This document shows positions 7,748 through 17,044 of a stretch of 51,225 nt of DNA, piece after piece (position 1 is the stretch's first letter; each line of letters begins with the position of its first letter). The position numbers and the translations under genes are program-made. Source of the stretch: Bacteroidaceae bacterium (GTDB lineage: Bacteria; Bacteroidota; Bacteroidia; Bacteroidales; Bacteroidaceae); the NCBI GenBank assembly GCA_017642425.1, contig JAGCPB010000060.1:1-51225 (forward strand). Direction: 5' to 3'. The notes beneath the pieces were generated by a model. That model did not search any database, was not told the DNA's origin, and saw only the letters and a program-made list of their open reading frames with translations.

Positions 7748-9007
7748 TCACGCCTTCTTATTAAGAGCCCTTCCCACCAGGAAGCAGATGATTGCTACAA
7801 CCATGCCGTTGATTGAAGGAATACCCCACTTGAGCAGGTTGGCAACTACGGCACCCAGGATAACGCCGATAACTGCAGCCCAGTTGACGGTCTTGATCTC
7901 AACGTCATCGGACTCATAGTCATTACGGTTCATGAAGTAGCTGATAATGAGGATGGCGCCGATAGGAGGCAGGGTGCAGTTAAGAACGTTCAGCCAGCCG
8001 CAGAAGTTCCAGTAAAGCCATACGGCTGCTATTGTGCCGATGATACCGGCGATGAGCACCATGGTTTTCTTGGAGAATCCGAAGATGTTTGACAGACCCA
8101 GACCTGATGAATAGAGGGCGTTGTCATTTGTTGTCCAGATGTTCAGACCCAGAACGAATACTGCGATGTAGAACATGTTCAGGTTAAGCATAACCTCAAA
8201 GATATCGTTACCGCCAACGTAGATGCTTGAAACGGCACCGAAGAAGAACATCAGTGAGTTACCCAGGAAGAAAGCAACGACGGTGGTGATGCATCCAATC
8301 TTGGCGGTCTTGCTGAAACGGGCGAAGTTGGGAGTTGCGGTACCGCCTGATACGAAACTGCCGATAACCAGACCTGCACCGGCTATAACGGTAAGTGATC
8401 CGTCATTGACTCTTGCAAACTGCTCAACCAGAGTGGCATCGCCTCGACGTACAGCCATAATCATTGCTACGGTACCCAGGATACCTACCAGAGGAACGGC
8501 AATCCAGCTTACGATGGTAAGGCTCTTGATTCCAAAATATGCGCTGGCGGTCATCAGGACACCTGCAATTGCAACCAGGATGTAACCGAAGAACGGCATG
8601 TGGTCAGGAGTAACCTCCAGATGGAAAACCTCCTGGGCAACGGGAATGGCAAACATGGCCAGACCTACGCCGAACCAGCCGATCTGAGTGAAACTGATCA
8701 TTGCACTGGGCAGCCAGCTGCCTTTGCGGCCGAAACTGCGGTGTGCGAGCATGTCAAGTGTGAGACCGGTCTTGGCACCGATGAAACCGAGTGTGCCTGT
8801 GTAAGCGCCAAGGATGATACCACCCAGGATCAATGCGCCGATAAACTGTCCGAAGTTAAGGCCTGCAGCCAGACTCTGGCCAGCCCACATACTTGCCGAG
8901 AAGAAGGTGAATCCCAGCATTACCATAAACATACTGATGTTGCTCTTGCGACCGTCGGGGGTCACTCTGCTTGATGTAAAGTCTACATCGGGTTTCTTGT
9001 AAGCCAT
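7748..9007 (-). CDS. codB: NCS1-family cytosine permease
   Basis: 419 aa inner-membrane protein with about 12 hydrophobic segments. The sequence resembles CodB: a soluble N-terminus, then FFSASMWAGQSLAAGLNFGQ in TM1, AHRSFGRKGSWLPS after TM2, and the NIWTTNDNALYSSGLGLSN segment in the middle, which is typical of cytosine permeases. It would import cytosine (or a close nucleobase) with a cation. It follows the phosphoribosyltransferase gene by 25 nt in the same orientation. No cytosine deaminase is present in the window. The gene symbol is given by similarity. Confidence 0.8.
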   Translation of the reverse strand: MAYKKPDVDFTSSRVTPDGRKSNISMFMVMLGFTFFSASMWAGQSLAAGLNFGQFIGALILGGIILGAYTGTLGFIGAKTGLTLDMLAHRSFGRKGSWLPSAMISFTQIGWFGVGLAMFAIPVAQEVFHLEVTPDHMPFFGYILVAIAGVLMTASAYFGIKSLTIVSWIAVPLVGILGTVAMIMAVRRGDATLVEQFARVNDGSLTVIAGAGLVIGSFVSGGTATPNFARFSKTAKIGCITTVVAFFLGNSLMFFFGAVSSIYVGGNDIFEVMLNLNMFYIAVFVLGLNIWTTNDNALYSSGLGLSNIFGFSKKTMVLIAGIIGTIAAVWLYWNFCGWLNVLNCTLPPIGAILIISYFMNRNDYESDDVEIKTVNWAAVIGVILGAVVANLLKWGIPSINGMVVAIICFLVGRALNKKA

Positions 9008-9032
9008 ATCTTTAATAGTTTAGTGTGTAAAA

Positions 9033-10133
9033 TCATTTGGCGGACATATAGGGCTTAAGTGCCTTGCTGAACTCGCTCAGACGGCGGTCTGCAATCCGGC
9101 GGATTGAGAGGTCCTCGGACCTGCTGGCAAACTCCCTCTCAAAGATGTACAGCTCATTCATCAGTTTGCCGTCAAGTTTCTGATAGTGATTGAGCCTGAG
9201 CCAATCCTCAAAACTGACGGGAGTGGGGTAGCCAAGTTTCTCGTCCAGGAAATCCTTGAACGTAAAGTTGTCGGCCACCTCCTTTATGCCTTCCCAGTAT
9301 TCGGTAACCTCGTGATAGTGGTCGGGAATCTCGTATCGGCGGGCGCCTCCGTCGTAGATTATGCACTTTTCAAACAGTGCGTCGTCATCGGCCAGGACAT
9401 ACTTGCGGAACTCGGGTGAAATAACGCCGTCTTTCCAGAAGAAGTCAATTGCGGGCCAGCTGATGCCTGTCACGCCCTTGTCCTTGTAGGCTGAGAAGAT
9501 ACCCTCGTAGAATATGCAGGTAATGCCCTCAAACTCAGGCCAGTGGAAACGGAACTCGGGGGTGAGTTCCTCAAAGAGTTCTATGGCGCGGGTGCCTCCG
9601 ATGGTGAAGAATACCATGTGGCGGATGCTGCCGCCCAGGCGCTTGAACTCGGCTATGATGTAGCGGATGCAGCGGGCCAGAGTCTCACCCGATGCAATGA
9701 TGTCACCAATCATCAGGGTGATGTCCTGCGGGGCACGCAGTTTCGTGTATCGGATGTCAAGGCCGGTGATCTGGTTGTTGCGGATGACGCGCTCGCATGA
9801 AACAAAATCCATGTTGCTTACGCGGATGTCGTTGCGGTAGCAGCACTCCTCGAGCGGGTAGTTCAGACCGCCGCGCAGGATGGTCATGATATCCACGTTG
9901 GCGGGTACCATCTTCTGCTGCCTGCACCAGCCCAGCATATCGGATGTGGCGCCGCACATGGCAAGGTAGGAGTCGTAGCCGATCACCTCAGGGGAGGCGA
10001 GCAGATGACGAGTCCCTTCATTGCTGATAATAAAGTACTTGTTAAGGAATTTGCCACCCTCAAGGCGGTATATGTCTGTCCCTTTGTGGTGTCCTGCGGG
10101 CTGCAGGTAAGTATTCTCCAGATAAGGCTGCAT
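9033..10133 (-). CDS. phosphoribosyltransferase-domain protein with a long C-terminal extension
   Basis: 366 aa, cytoplasmic. It has a type-I PRTase core: ILRGGLNYP (85-93) resembles the ILRAGL loop of uracil phosphoribosyltransferase, and LMIGDIIASGETL (140-152) is the PRPP-binding motif. Ordinary UPRTs are ~210 aa. Here about 150 further residues (rich in Trp, Tyr and acidic residues, with a basic C-terminus) follow and match nothing I know. Because it directly precedes a cytosine permease, base salvage on PRPP is the likely role. The exact base is unknown. A TAACTTTG box lies at 10166-10159. Confidence 0.65.
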   Translation of the reverse strand: MQPYLENTYLQPAGHHKGTDIYRLEGGKFLNKYFIISNEGTRHLLASPEVIGYDSYLAMCGATSDMLGWCRQQKMVPANVDIMTILRGGLNYPLEECCYRNDIRVSNMDFVSCERVIRNNQITGLDIRYTKLRAPQDITLMIGDIIASGETLARCIRYIIAEFKRLGGSIRHMVFFTIGGTRAIELFEELTPEFRFHWPEFEGITCIFYEGIFSAYKDKGVTGISWPAIDFFWKDGVISPEFRKYVLADDDALFEKCIIYDGGARRYEIPDHYHEVTEYWEGIKEVADNFTFKDFLDEKLGYPTPVSFEDWLRLNHYQKLDGKLMNELYIFEREFASRSEDLSIRRIADRRLSEFSKALKPYMSAK

Positions 10134-10158
10134 AATGCTTTTGCTTTATTCTGGAATC

Positions 10159-10166
10159 CAAAGTTA
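10159..10166 (-). promoter_or_regulatory. -7 box upstream of the PRTase-codB genes
   Basis: TAACTTTG on the minus strand is an exact match to TAnnTTTG, 26 nt before the start codon at 10133. No good -33 box is visible. It would make the PRTase/permease pair independent of the thiamine operon upstream. Confidence 0.4.
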
Positions 10167-10209
10167 CTTATATGTAGCGGGTTGTATGTTTTCCGGACTA
10201 TGAAAGTTT

Positions 10210-10845
10210 TCAACAATTTTCAAGTATCTCCGTGCCTTTTATCCGCCACTTGAAATAACCGTAAACCGATGCCCCAAGATAGAAGCTGTAGAGCAGTATC
10301 GTGGTCAGATGCAGGCCTCGGCGGCAGTAAATGTAGATGGATATGGCGTTTACCAGGAACCAGACTCCCCAGACCTCTATTATCTTCTGGGCAAGTACCC
10401 ATGTGCCCACTATGTTGAGCATTGTGGTAAGTGCGTCCAACGTTGGTACGGGCGAATCGGTCAGGAAGTGCAGGATGCTGAAAATGGCAGCCCATATCAG
10501 GGCCGATATACCTAAAGTGGTCCAGAACTCAGTAGCACGGAAGTGCCGGTAGACGATATACTGCGATGCGCGTTTACGGTCACCATGGAGCCATTTTATA
10601 AAACCGTAAACGCACATGCAGATATTGAAACAGCTGAATCCCATATCGGCATAAATCTTGCTGTGAAAGTATACGCTGGCATAGATCATGGAGCACATGG
10701 CGCTGACAATCCACATCAGGGGTTTCTGATGGAACTCAAGCCACAGGTAGAGAAAGCTCAGTATGAGCCCGACTGTCTGGATTATTGCCCAGAAATCCAT
10801 GCCGGTAAACTGACCGGCTATATATGACCAGATATCGGATAACAT
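10210..10845 (-). CDS. pnuT: PnuC/PnuT-family vitamin transporter, probably thiamine
   Basis: 211 aa inner-membrane protein with about seven hydrophobic segments, PnuC-like: LYLWLEFHQKPLMWIVS early, then GFSCFNICMCVYGFIKWLHG and WVLAQKIIEVWGVWFLVNAISIYIY, which carry the aromatic/polar residues that line the substrate site in the family. PnuC proteins facilitate uptake of a vitamin that is then trapped by phosphorylation. This gene follows the riboswitch-controlled TonB receptor by 6 nt, so thiamine rather than nicotinamide riboside is the likely substrate, as for PnuT of Bacteroides. No thiamine pyrophosphokinase gene follows. Confidence 0.8.
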   Translation of the reverse strand: MLSDIWSYIAGQFTGMDFWAIIQTVGLILSFLYLWLEFHQKPLMWIVSAMCSMIYASVYFHSKIYADMGFSCFNICMCVYGFIKWLHGDRKRASQYIVYRHFRATEFWTTLGISALIWAAIFSILHFLTDSPVPTLDALTTMLNIVGTWVLAQKIIEVWGVWFLVNAISIYIYCRRGLHLTTILLYSFYLGASVYGYFKWRIKGTEILENC

Positions 10846-10851
10846 TGTCTT

Positions 10852-13344
10852 TTAGAATTTAAGTGTTATGTGTCCAAGTGCCGAGAAGGGGGCTGTGGGT
10901 ATGAAACCAATCTGGTAGTAGCGGTTGTCAGGGGTAAAGCCGTCTTTCTCATCAACTGCCGAGTATACCCAGCCGCTTGTGGCAACACGGGCGTTAAGTA
11001 CATTGTTAAGGTCAGCACCTATCACGATGCTCTTGAATGTTTTTTTCATGGGTATTGTGTATGAGAACGAGAGATCCGAGAGAGAGTAGGCGGGCAGTGA
11101 ACGGTCGTTGTTGCCGGTGTTGTCAAGATACTGGCGGCTTACATAACCGGTATGCCATGTTGCATTGAAATTACCGAAATACAGGTTTACGAATCCGTTC
11201 AGGATTACTGACGGAGAGAAAGCCAGAGGTGTCTTGCCCTTGTGGGGTATGGTGCGCAGCTTGTCGCCGTTGCCGTCAATGTGGTAATTCTGCTTGTACT
11301 GGTCCATGTTGGGGTCATCGGCCGCATACTTGTCACGCCAGTCCTCTATGACCTCGTCAAAGTCGTTCAGGCAGTTCTCGCTGATGGCGGTGTTGCCCTC
11401 CAGTGACAGCCACTTGAGAGGCTGTACGGCAGCGGTGAGCTCTATGCCTGTGCGGTATGAAGACTTGATGTTGGTGGTCAGGTTCTCGCCTATGTCGCTC
11501 TTCATTCCGGTCTGTACAAACTGGTCCTTATAGTCCATGTAGTAGAGGTTGAATCCGGCGTTCCAGATATTGTCCTGAAAACTGTATCCTGCCTCATAGT
11601 CAATCATGTGCTCTGGAGTGGGAGCAGGGTAGGTACCGTTGTCGGTAAAGTTGTTGCGCTCGGGCTCACGGCCTGCGGTGGCTATGAGAGCATGCAGTTT
11701 GTGTCCTCCATTGATCCAGGTGAGGCCTGCCTTGGCGTTCAGGAAGTTGTATTTTTTATCAATGTCAAGGTTGTGTTTTGATGTGGTGCCGTCGGCATTT
11801 ACATAATAACGGTCATTGTAACCGTCGGTCCTGTAACCTACGTGACGGTACTGGACATCGGCAAACGCATGGAGACTCCCCAGTATGTCATATCCGGCCT
11901 TGATGTATGCGCTCAGGTCATTCTTGGTGGCATCTGAGTCATAATAGGTGTCCAGGCTGTTTGCATAGACATACTCTCTCAGGGCATCATCCTTTATGTA
12001 AGGCAGGCGTCCGAAATGGTTGCCCTTGAACTGCTGGAACGATACGCCGCTGCGCAGGTCAAGACTGCCGGTCTTGTAAGCATTGTTCCAGATAACGCCA
12101 TAGGTGTGCTGCTCCAAACCTTTCTTGCGGACAAAATCGGTCTTCTTTACAGTGTCTGTCGCGTTGATCCAGGCAGGATCTCCATCGGCGTTCAGATTAT
12201 TTGAAAGGCCGTACTTGCTTACCTTGTTCTTGTATCGGAATTCCTCATAGTATCCGTAACCGTAGGTGTAGTGGGCTGTAAGAGATGTCGAGAAGGCATC
12301 ATTTACATTCCAGGCCAGTGACAGGATGTTGTGGTCCTGCCAGAAATTATCGGTAGTACGGTCCCAGTATGAGCCGTCTTTCATCTGGTAGCGGTGGGTG
12401 ACGTACTTGCCGTCAGCATCCTGGACAAAGCACCAGTTGTCATCATCGTAATCCAGATACTCATACAGGCTGTTGTACTGGCCCAGTCCGGCGTTGTACA
12501 TATCCTTGTACTCCTTGATGCCGGTATTGCCCAGGTACATGCCGTCCATGAGGCTTGAGTCGTCGTTTCCGGCTGTTGCACCATTCCAGGCCTGGCCGGT
12601 ATTCTCAAAGTTGCCTATGTTGCGGTAACGGATCATCAGGTTGTCGCCGGGAGTCCAGAGCAGACCTGCATAGTAGCTGCCGGCCTTGCCTTGGGTTCCG
12701 TGCATGAAACCGTCGGTCTGGGTCATGTGGAACGCACCGTCCATTATTATGCTGTTAAGGATGGTTCCGGTTGAGAACGAGCCGCCCAGACGCATTGTGT
12801 TGAATGATCCGTATGATGCTGTAAGTTCGGCACTCTTTTCAGGGTTGGGTAGTTTGCTTGTCAGTGCTACGGAACCGCCGAATGCGCCGTCACCTACGGT
12901 CGATGTTCCCAGGCCACGCTGTACCTGTGCACCGCCAAGCAGGGATGCGTAACTGTTCATGTTGGCCCAGAATACGCACTGGTCCTCGGGGGAGTTAAGG
13001 GCAACGCCGTCCAGTGTTACGTTGATGCGTGAATCGGCCGCACCGCGTATGCGCATGTATGTGGTGCCGATGCCGGTTCCGTTCTCGCTCCATGATATCA
13101 CACCGGGTGTGCGTGCAAAGAGGAACGGCAGTTCACGGCCTGTCTTGGCGTAGCTTTCTAGTTCCTGACGGCTGATGTTGGTAGTTGCAAACGGCTCGTT
13201 TTCATGGGCACGTACTCCGTTTATTACTACTTCGTTAAGCTGTTCAAGACGCAGTGAATCCGCGTCGGATACAAGGTTCTCAGCAGCGGCCTTTGCTGTA
13301 AGGCATGCCACCAGGGTTAAGGACAAAAAAAATACCTTCTTCAT
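10852..13344 (-). CDS. TonB-dependent outer-membrane receptor, probably for thiamine
   Basis: 830 aa with an N-terminal signal peptide (MKKVFFLSLTLVACLTAKAAA). The plug domain spans about residues 30-170 (LNEVVINGVRAHENEPFATTN, then RIRGAADSRINVTLDG and GAQVQRGLGTSTVGDGAFGG), and a ~22-strand barrel ends in ALGHITLKF. There is no SusC-type carboxypeptidase-like N-terminal domain, so this is a small-molecule receptor rather than a glycan transporter. The TPP riboswitch just upstream and PnuT just downstream assign it to thiamine (or TPP/precursor) import across the outer membrane, powered by TonB. Confidence 0.85.
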   Translation of the reverse strand: MKKVFFLSLTLVACLTAKAAAENLVSDADSLRLEQLNEVVINGVRAHENEPFATTNISRQELESYAKTGRELPFLFARTPGVISWSENGTGIGTTYMRIRGAADSRINVTLDGVALNSPEDQCVFWANMNSYASLLGGAQVQRGLGTSTVGDGAFGGSVALTSKLPNPEKSAELTASYGSFNTMRLGGSFSTGTILNSIIMDGAFHMTQTDGFMHGTQGKAGSYYAGLLWTPGDNLMIRYRNIGNFENTGQAWNGATAGNDDSSLMDGMYLGNTGIKEYKDMYNAGLGQYNSLYEYLDYDDDNWCFVQDADGKYVTHRYQMKDGSYWDRTTDNFWQDHNILSLAWNVNDAFSTSLTAHYTYGYGYYEEFRYKNKVSKYGLSNNLNADGDPAWINATDTVKKTDFVRKKGLEQHTYGVIWNNAYKTGSLDLRSGVSFQQFKGNHFGRLPYIKDDALREYVYANSLDTYYDSDATKNDLSAYIKAGYDILGSLHAFADVQYRHVGYRTDGYNDRYYVNADGTTSKHNLDIDKKYNFLNAKAGLTWINGGHKLHALIATAGREPERNNFTDNGTYPAPTPEHMIDYEAGYSFQDNIWNAGFNLYYMDYKDQFVQTGMKSDIGENLTTNIKSSYRTGIELTAAVQPLKWLSLEGNTAISENCLNDFDEVIEDWRDKYAADDPNMDQYKQNYHIDGNGDKLRTIPHKGKTPLAFSPSVILNGFVNLYFGNFNATWHTGYVSRQYLDNTGNNDRSLPAYSLSDLSFSYTIPMKKTFKSIVIGADLNNVLNARVATSGWVYSAVDEKDGFTPDNRYYQIGFIPTAPFSALGHITLKF

Positions 13345-13390
13345 ATAGATTTAAAGTTTAATCCAAATGAAAAGGGTACACCGTCATTTT

Positions 13391-13470
13391 GAAATCCAAT
13401 CCCTCCGCCGGCACTGTCCGGATCAGGTTCATAGGGTATAATCTCAGCCCTTTTGGGGCACCCCCTTTCA
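13391..13470 (-). ncRNA. TPP riboswitch (THI element)
   Basis: On the minus strand the leader carries the hallmark blocks in order: GGGGTGCC, GGGCTGAGAT, ACCC, GAACCTGATCCGG and GCCGGCGGAGGGA, with matching helices P1 to P5. It lies between the promoter at 13480-13511 and the start codon at 13344. Binding of thiamine pyrophosphate would repress the TonB receptor/PnuT operon. About 46 nt separate the aptamer from the start codon, and no strong terminator is visible there, so control is probably translational. Confidence 0.95.
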
Positions 13471-13479
13471 TTCACGGCG

Positions 13480-13511
13480 CAAAGGTAGAACAATAAATCG
13501 ACAATCTACAA
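13480..13511 (-). promoter_or_regulatory. promoter of the thiamine uptake operon
   Basis: On the minus strand TACCTTTG (13487-13480) is an exact TAnnTTTG -7 box, and TTGT (13511-13508) lies 20 nt upstream at the -33 position. Transcription would begin a few bases before the riboswitch. Confidence 0.6.
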
Positions 13512-13543
13512 TTGGCAATTGATTATTTCATCATCTATGCAGA

Positions 13544-13580
13544 CAAAAAAAGACAATGGTGACCAGTGCCACCATTGCCT
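13544..13580 (-). terminator. intrinsic terminator of the GH54 gene
   Basis: A 10-bp stem (13552-13561 with 13570-13579, one G-U on the RNA) has an 8-nt loop. On the minus strand a run of T (A7 at 13545-13551 on the plus strand) follows. It lies 32 nt past the stop at 13612. Confidence 0.8.
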
Positions 13581-13611
13581 TTCTTAATGTTACGGTATCC
13601 TATTGATATTT

Positions 13612-16600
13612 TTAGCGGATGTTGGGCGTGCCCGGAGTTGAAACAGATGCCGTGAATGCATCGCCGGCGCCGTGATCCTTGGTAAGGGGAGCACCCAGTG
13701 TGATACCGCTACCTGACAGATACTCTCCGATTGCCACATCGGCTTTCAGGCCGGTAGTAAGAGTAATCTTGTCCGGTTCAACAGGCTGCTGCTGTCCGCC
13801 GCGCCCGCCGAATCCTCCAAATCCACCGAATCCGCGCCGAGGTACAGCCTCGATAGAGGCGATAGTGTAGCTTTCATTGCCGATGGTAATGATCTGACCG
13901 GCCTGGAAGGCCTGTGATGAGGCTACAGCCACAGTCTTGTCACCCATCTTGGCATTGGCAGATATGGTGGTTGCACCGGCTGTTCCTATCGTGGCTATCC
14001 TGACCTTTTCAAGGCTGCTGCCTGAACCTATGTACATGGTTTGTCCTATGGAGAATCCCTGAACTGATGCTACCTTGATGTTGTTCTGACCGGCTTTTGC
14101 GGGAGCAGAGATGGTTCCGGCCTGAGTGGTGTGGAAATCAAGTTTGTTGTCATCAGTATCATATCCGTCAGGATAACGGCCTGTGCTCAGGTCCGGTCCT
14201 GCGGCGGTTGCTGCTGCGGGAGCGGCACCAAAGCGGCCGAATCCGCCTCTTCCGGACTGGGGAACAGATGCGTATGCACCTTCGGCACCTGCACCTGAAT
14301 CACCGTGATAGCCCTCACTCAGCCACGGGTCAACAACGCCTCCGTAGTTCAGTGCATCCACTATCAGACCCTTGCCGTTGCGCAATGTCATGTTGCCGCG
14401 TGATCCGTCCAGAACCGGGCCTCCAAACAGAAGGTCAGCCTCAGTGCTGCCGTGATAGCCGGCATTCTCAACCTGTACGTCAAGAACTACGCTGTTGATG
14501 GCATGTGCCTTGGAGAGTCCGCGGTCAAGCTCAATGGCGTAAACGAGCGGCAGAACAGGCTCGTTGCTGGAGTGGTCAAACCTGGTTGCAGGCTCAAAGG
14601 TGATACCCGTTCCATTAACGGCGAACGGCATATTGGCCGAGTGGTCAAACTTGAGCGGCTCCTCAAGCTCAAGGCCTGTGCCGGGGTTGTCATTTGGTCC
14701 TAAAGGACCGCCGTTGCTGCCGCGTGATGACTGTGTGCCTACGGACTTGACGGTAACCCATTCAATTCCGTGTCCCTCACTGTCTATGTCAAGACGTATC
14801 TTGTCACCGGCAGAAATATTCTGGGTGCTGGTAACCTTGATGTTGGTATCGCCCTTCTTGGCATCCACTGCCAGCCAGGCCTGTGTGCCGGGTTTGCCGA
14901 CCTTGGTTATGGTCACGACCTCATATTTCTCAAGTGAATTGGAGACTGCGGGATAGGTTGAGCCGTATCCGATAGCCATCTTCTGACCTTCCACAAATCC
15001 GTTGGTGCTGGTTACCGGAATGTTGGTTGAGCCTGCGGGGATGGTGATTACAGGACCTTCGGGTAACGGCTGCCATACAGTGGTGGGAGCACCGGCCGGG
15101 CCTGCACCGCGGAACATTCCCTGGGGCTGCTGCTGAGCCTGTGCCTGGGGCTGGATTACGGATACGACTTTGCGGTTCTCGGCTTCACTGCCTGTACCTA
15201 TCGTAACCATGTGCCCGGGTTCGATTCCGGTTACATTGCGCACGTATATCACATTGTCACCTCTGCGTGAATCAACTGCCAGACCAGAGTTGCTGATACC
15301 AAGAAGATAGAATCCCTTGGGAGCAAGTCTGGTGCCCGACGGAATGTTGATTGCCGAGAAGTAGGGCAGGTTGACTGCATGGTGGGTGAGTGTCCAGCCG
15401 GAAAGATTGACAGTCTTTTCACCTGCGTTATACAACTCTATGAATGAGTTGGTCTGGTTGCCGCTGCCGTCGGCTATGCGGAACTCGTTGATCTTGACAG
15501 GCTCCACGTTGCGGACCTTCTGTGAGGTGAGCCACTGGCTGCTGCCGTTGTCCCAGCGAGCCCAGGCGGTAAGGTCTCCGTTGAACAGTTTCTTGGCCGA
15601 TGTCACGGCAAACTGGACAGCCACGGTCTGGCCTGGTTCTACGGTATAGCCTATCTTGCGGGTCTTGCCTTTACCTCCTGAAACTACACTCTTCCAGCGG
15701 TTGGGGGTAATGAGGCGTATCTCAAGGTCATTAAGGGGACGTCCTGTGGTGTTGGTGAATGTAACTGTTACATTCTGTGTCGTCTGGGGTGCGAATGTCT
15801 GTAACAGGTTGGGCTTGTCAACCTTGTCCGATGCACTTACGGTAAGCATAGACACGTCGTATCCGGCGGCAACGATATTGGCCTGGAGAGCCTGGTTGGT
15901 TTCAATGGTGGGGAATGTGCCCGGTGCGGTCATTGCGGCCTCGTAGAATGTGCCGGATGAGCCGTTTGAGTTGTCTCCACCGTTACCAAGCAGGATGGCA
16001 CCCTGCTTGCGCATGGGATCATAACTGCTGCGCGGGTTCTGGATGCGTCCGCCGTCATACATTATCTGAAGGTCACCACCCTGGGCATTGCCTCCCATGG
16101 AGCGCCAGTGGTGTGGCTCACCGTCGGCTGTAGCTGTTACGAAACGCCAGCTTATGCTGGGCAGGTCAGCGCAATATTTGTCATTGGGATCAGGGTTGAC
16201 ACAACCTACCAGGTTGTTCTCCTGGTCAGTCATGATCCATGGGCCGGGAGCCTGTCCGTGATACCATGAGGGCTGGTTGCCGTAGTAGGTGGTCTCCATC
16301 GTGCCGTCACCGTCGTCGCGGCTGTCGGTCTCGGCGTTACCGTAGTCAAAGCAGCAGCCGGTGTTGTAATGCTGGCCGTTAATGACCCAATACTGACCCT
16401 CGGCCTGGTCGTCGACAGCAGTGCCATGGGCATCGTTCCAACGCAGTCCCATACCTGCAGTTATGAATATGCCGTAAACTTTATGGCCCATAAGGGTTAC
16501 GGGAGCCCAATCGGCCATGGGAACGTTGTTGAATCCACCCATAGCCTGGCCGCTGAAACCTCCGCGCGGGGCCTGCTGAAGGTGATTGCCCTTGCCTGAC

Positions 16601-16953
16601 TGGTCATAGAGTATGGTTATCCAGCAATAGGTGTCCTTGCAGAAACGGTCCTGTGCGTTTGCATCGGCATAACCGCCGGGATCACCGGCCGATGGCTGCA
16701 CAACGCCTATGTCAAGTGTCTTGCCGTCACTTTGGCGCATAACCTGATAAAGCGGGCCGTCATAGTTCTTATAGAGGGCGCGTGTGGATGAGTGAGCCGC
16801 CACGCAGGGGGCACCACCCTTGGCATAGACATCACAGGGGCCCTCGGGACGTTCGGGTATGCGGTTGTCACCTGCCGCTACGGCCATTGTGGCAATGAGA
16901 GCCGGTGCTATCGCCACACCGGCCAACAGAATGATGATACTGGTTTTCTTCAT
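13612..16953 (-). CDS. Secreted multidomain GH54 alpha-L-arabinofuranosidase
   Basis: 1113 aa. Signal peptide about 1-27. The catalytic domain, about 35-360, closely follows the fungal AbfB pattern: GPCDVYAKGGAPCVAAHS, IYDQSGKGNHLQQAP-like block, HYNTGCCFDYGNAETD (195-210) and GTMETTYYGN, whose E220 aligns with the expected nucleophile. Then comes a NEW3-like beta domain (about 385-455) and a lamin-tail-like domain (about 485-560, INEFRIADGS to GFYLLGISNSG). The C-terminal half holds about five copies of a ~30-residue beta motif with a GF..GQ..xIG core. The fungal-type arabinose-binding CBM42 is absent. It would release arabinose from arabinan or arabinoxylan outside the cell. No lipobox or recognised sorting signal is visible. 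It is a single-gene unit with its own promoter box and terminator. Confidence 0.85.
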   Translation of the reverse strand: MKKTSIIILLAGVAIAPALIATMAVAAGDNRIPERPEGPCDVYAKGGAPCVAAHSSTRALYKNYDGPLYQVMRQSDGKTLDIGVVQPSAGDPGGYADANAQDRFCKDTYCWITILYDQSGKGNHLQQAPRGGFSGQAMGGFNNVPMADWAPVTLMGHKVYGIFITAGMGLRWNDAHGTAVDDQAEGQYWVINGQHYNTGCCFDYGNAETDSRDDGDGTMETTYYGNQPSWYHGQAPGPWIMTDQENNLVGCVNPDPNDKYCADLPSISWRFVTATADGEPHHWRSMGGNAQGGDLQIMYDGGRIQNPRSSYDPMRKQGAILLGNGGDNSNGSSGTFYEAAMTAPGTFPTIETNQALQANIVAAGYDVSMLTVSASDKVDKPNLLQTFAPQTTQNVTVTFTNTTGRPLNDLEIRLITPNRWKSVVSGGKGKTRKIGYTVEPGQTVAVQFAVTSAKKLFNGDLTAWARWDNGSSQWLTSQKVRNVEPVKINEFRIADGSGNQTNSFIELYNAGEKTVNLSGWTLTHHAVNLPYFSAINIPSGTRLAPKGFYLLGISNSGLAVDSRRGDNVIYVRNVTGIEPGHMVTIGTGSEAENRKVVSVIQPQAQAQQQPQGMFRGAGPAGAPTTVWQPLPEGPVITIPAGSTNIPVTSTNGFVEGQKMAIGYGSTYPAVSNSLEKYEVVTITKVGKPGTQAWLAVDAKKGDTNIKVTSTQNISAGDKIRLDIDSEGHGIEWVTVKSVGTQSSRGSNGGPLGPNDNPGTGLELEEPLKFDHSANMPFAVNGTGITFEPATRFDHSSNEPVLPLVYAIELDRGLSKAHAINSVVLDVQVENAGYHGSTEADLLFGGPVLDGSRGNMTLRNGKGLIVDALNYGGVVDPWLSEGYHGDSGAGAEGAYASVPQSGRGGFGRFGAAPAAATAAGPDLSTGRYPDGYDTDDNKLDFHTTQAGTISAPAKAGQNNIKVASVQGFSIGQTMYIGSGSSLEKVRIATIGTAGATTISANAKMGDKTVAVASSQAFQAGQIITIGNESYTIASIEAVPRRGFGGFGGFGGRGGQQQPVEPDKITLTTGLKADVAIGEYLSGSGITLGAPLTKDHGAGDAFTASVSTPGTPNIR

Positions 16954-16985
16954 ATTAATGGTTATTTTCTGACTGTTTTCTTTTG

Positions 16986-16993
16986 CAAAAATA
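16986..16993 (-). promoter_or_regulatory. -7 box of the GH54 gene
   Basis: TATTTTTG on the minus strand is an exact TAnnTTTG match, 33 nt upstream of the start codon at 16953. No clear -33 element is visible. Confidence 0.45.
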
Positions 16994-17044
16994 AAAAATC
17001 TCGGTAAGGTGTCTCTTTCAGATTCCGTCCTTTTTTGTTAAAAA

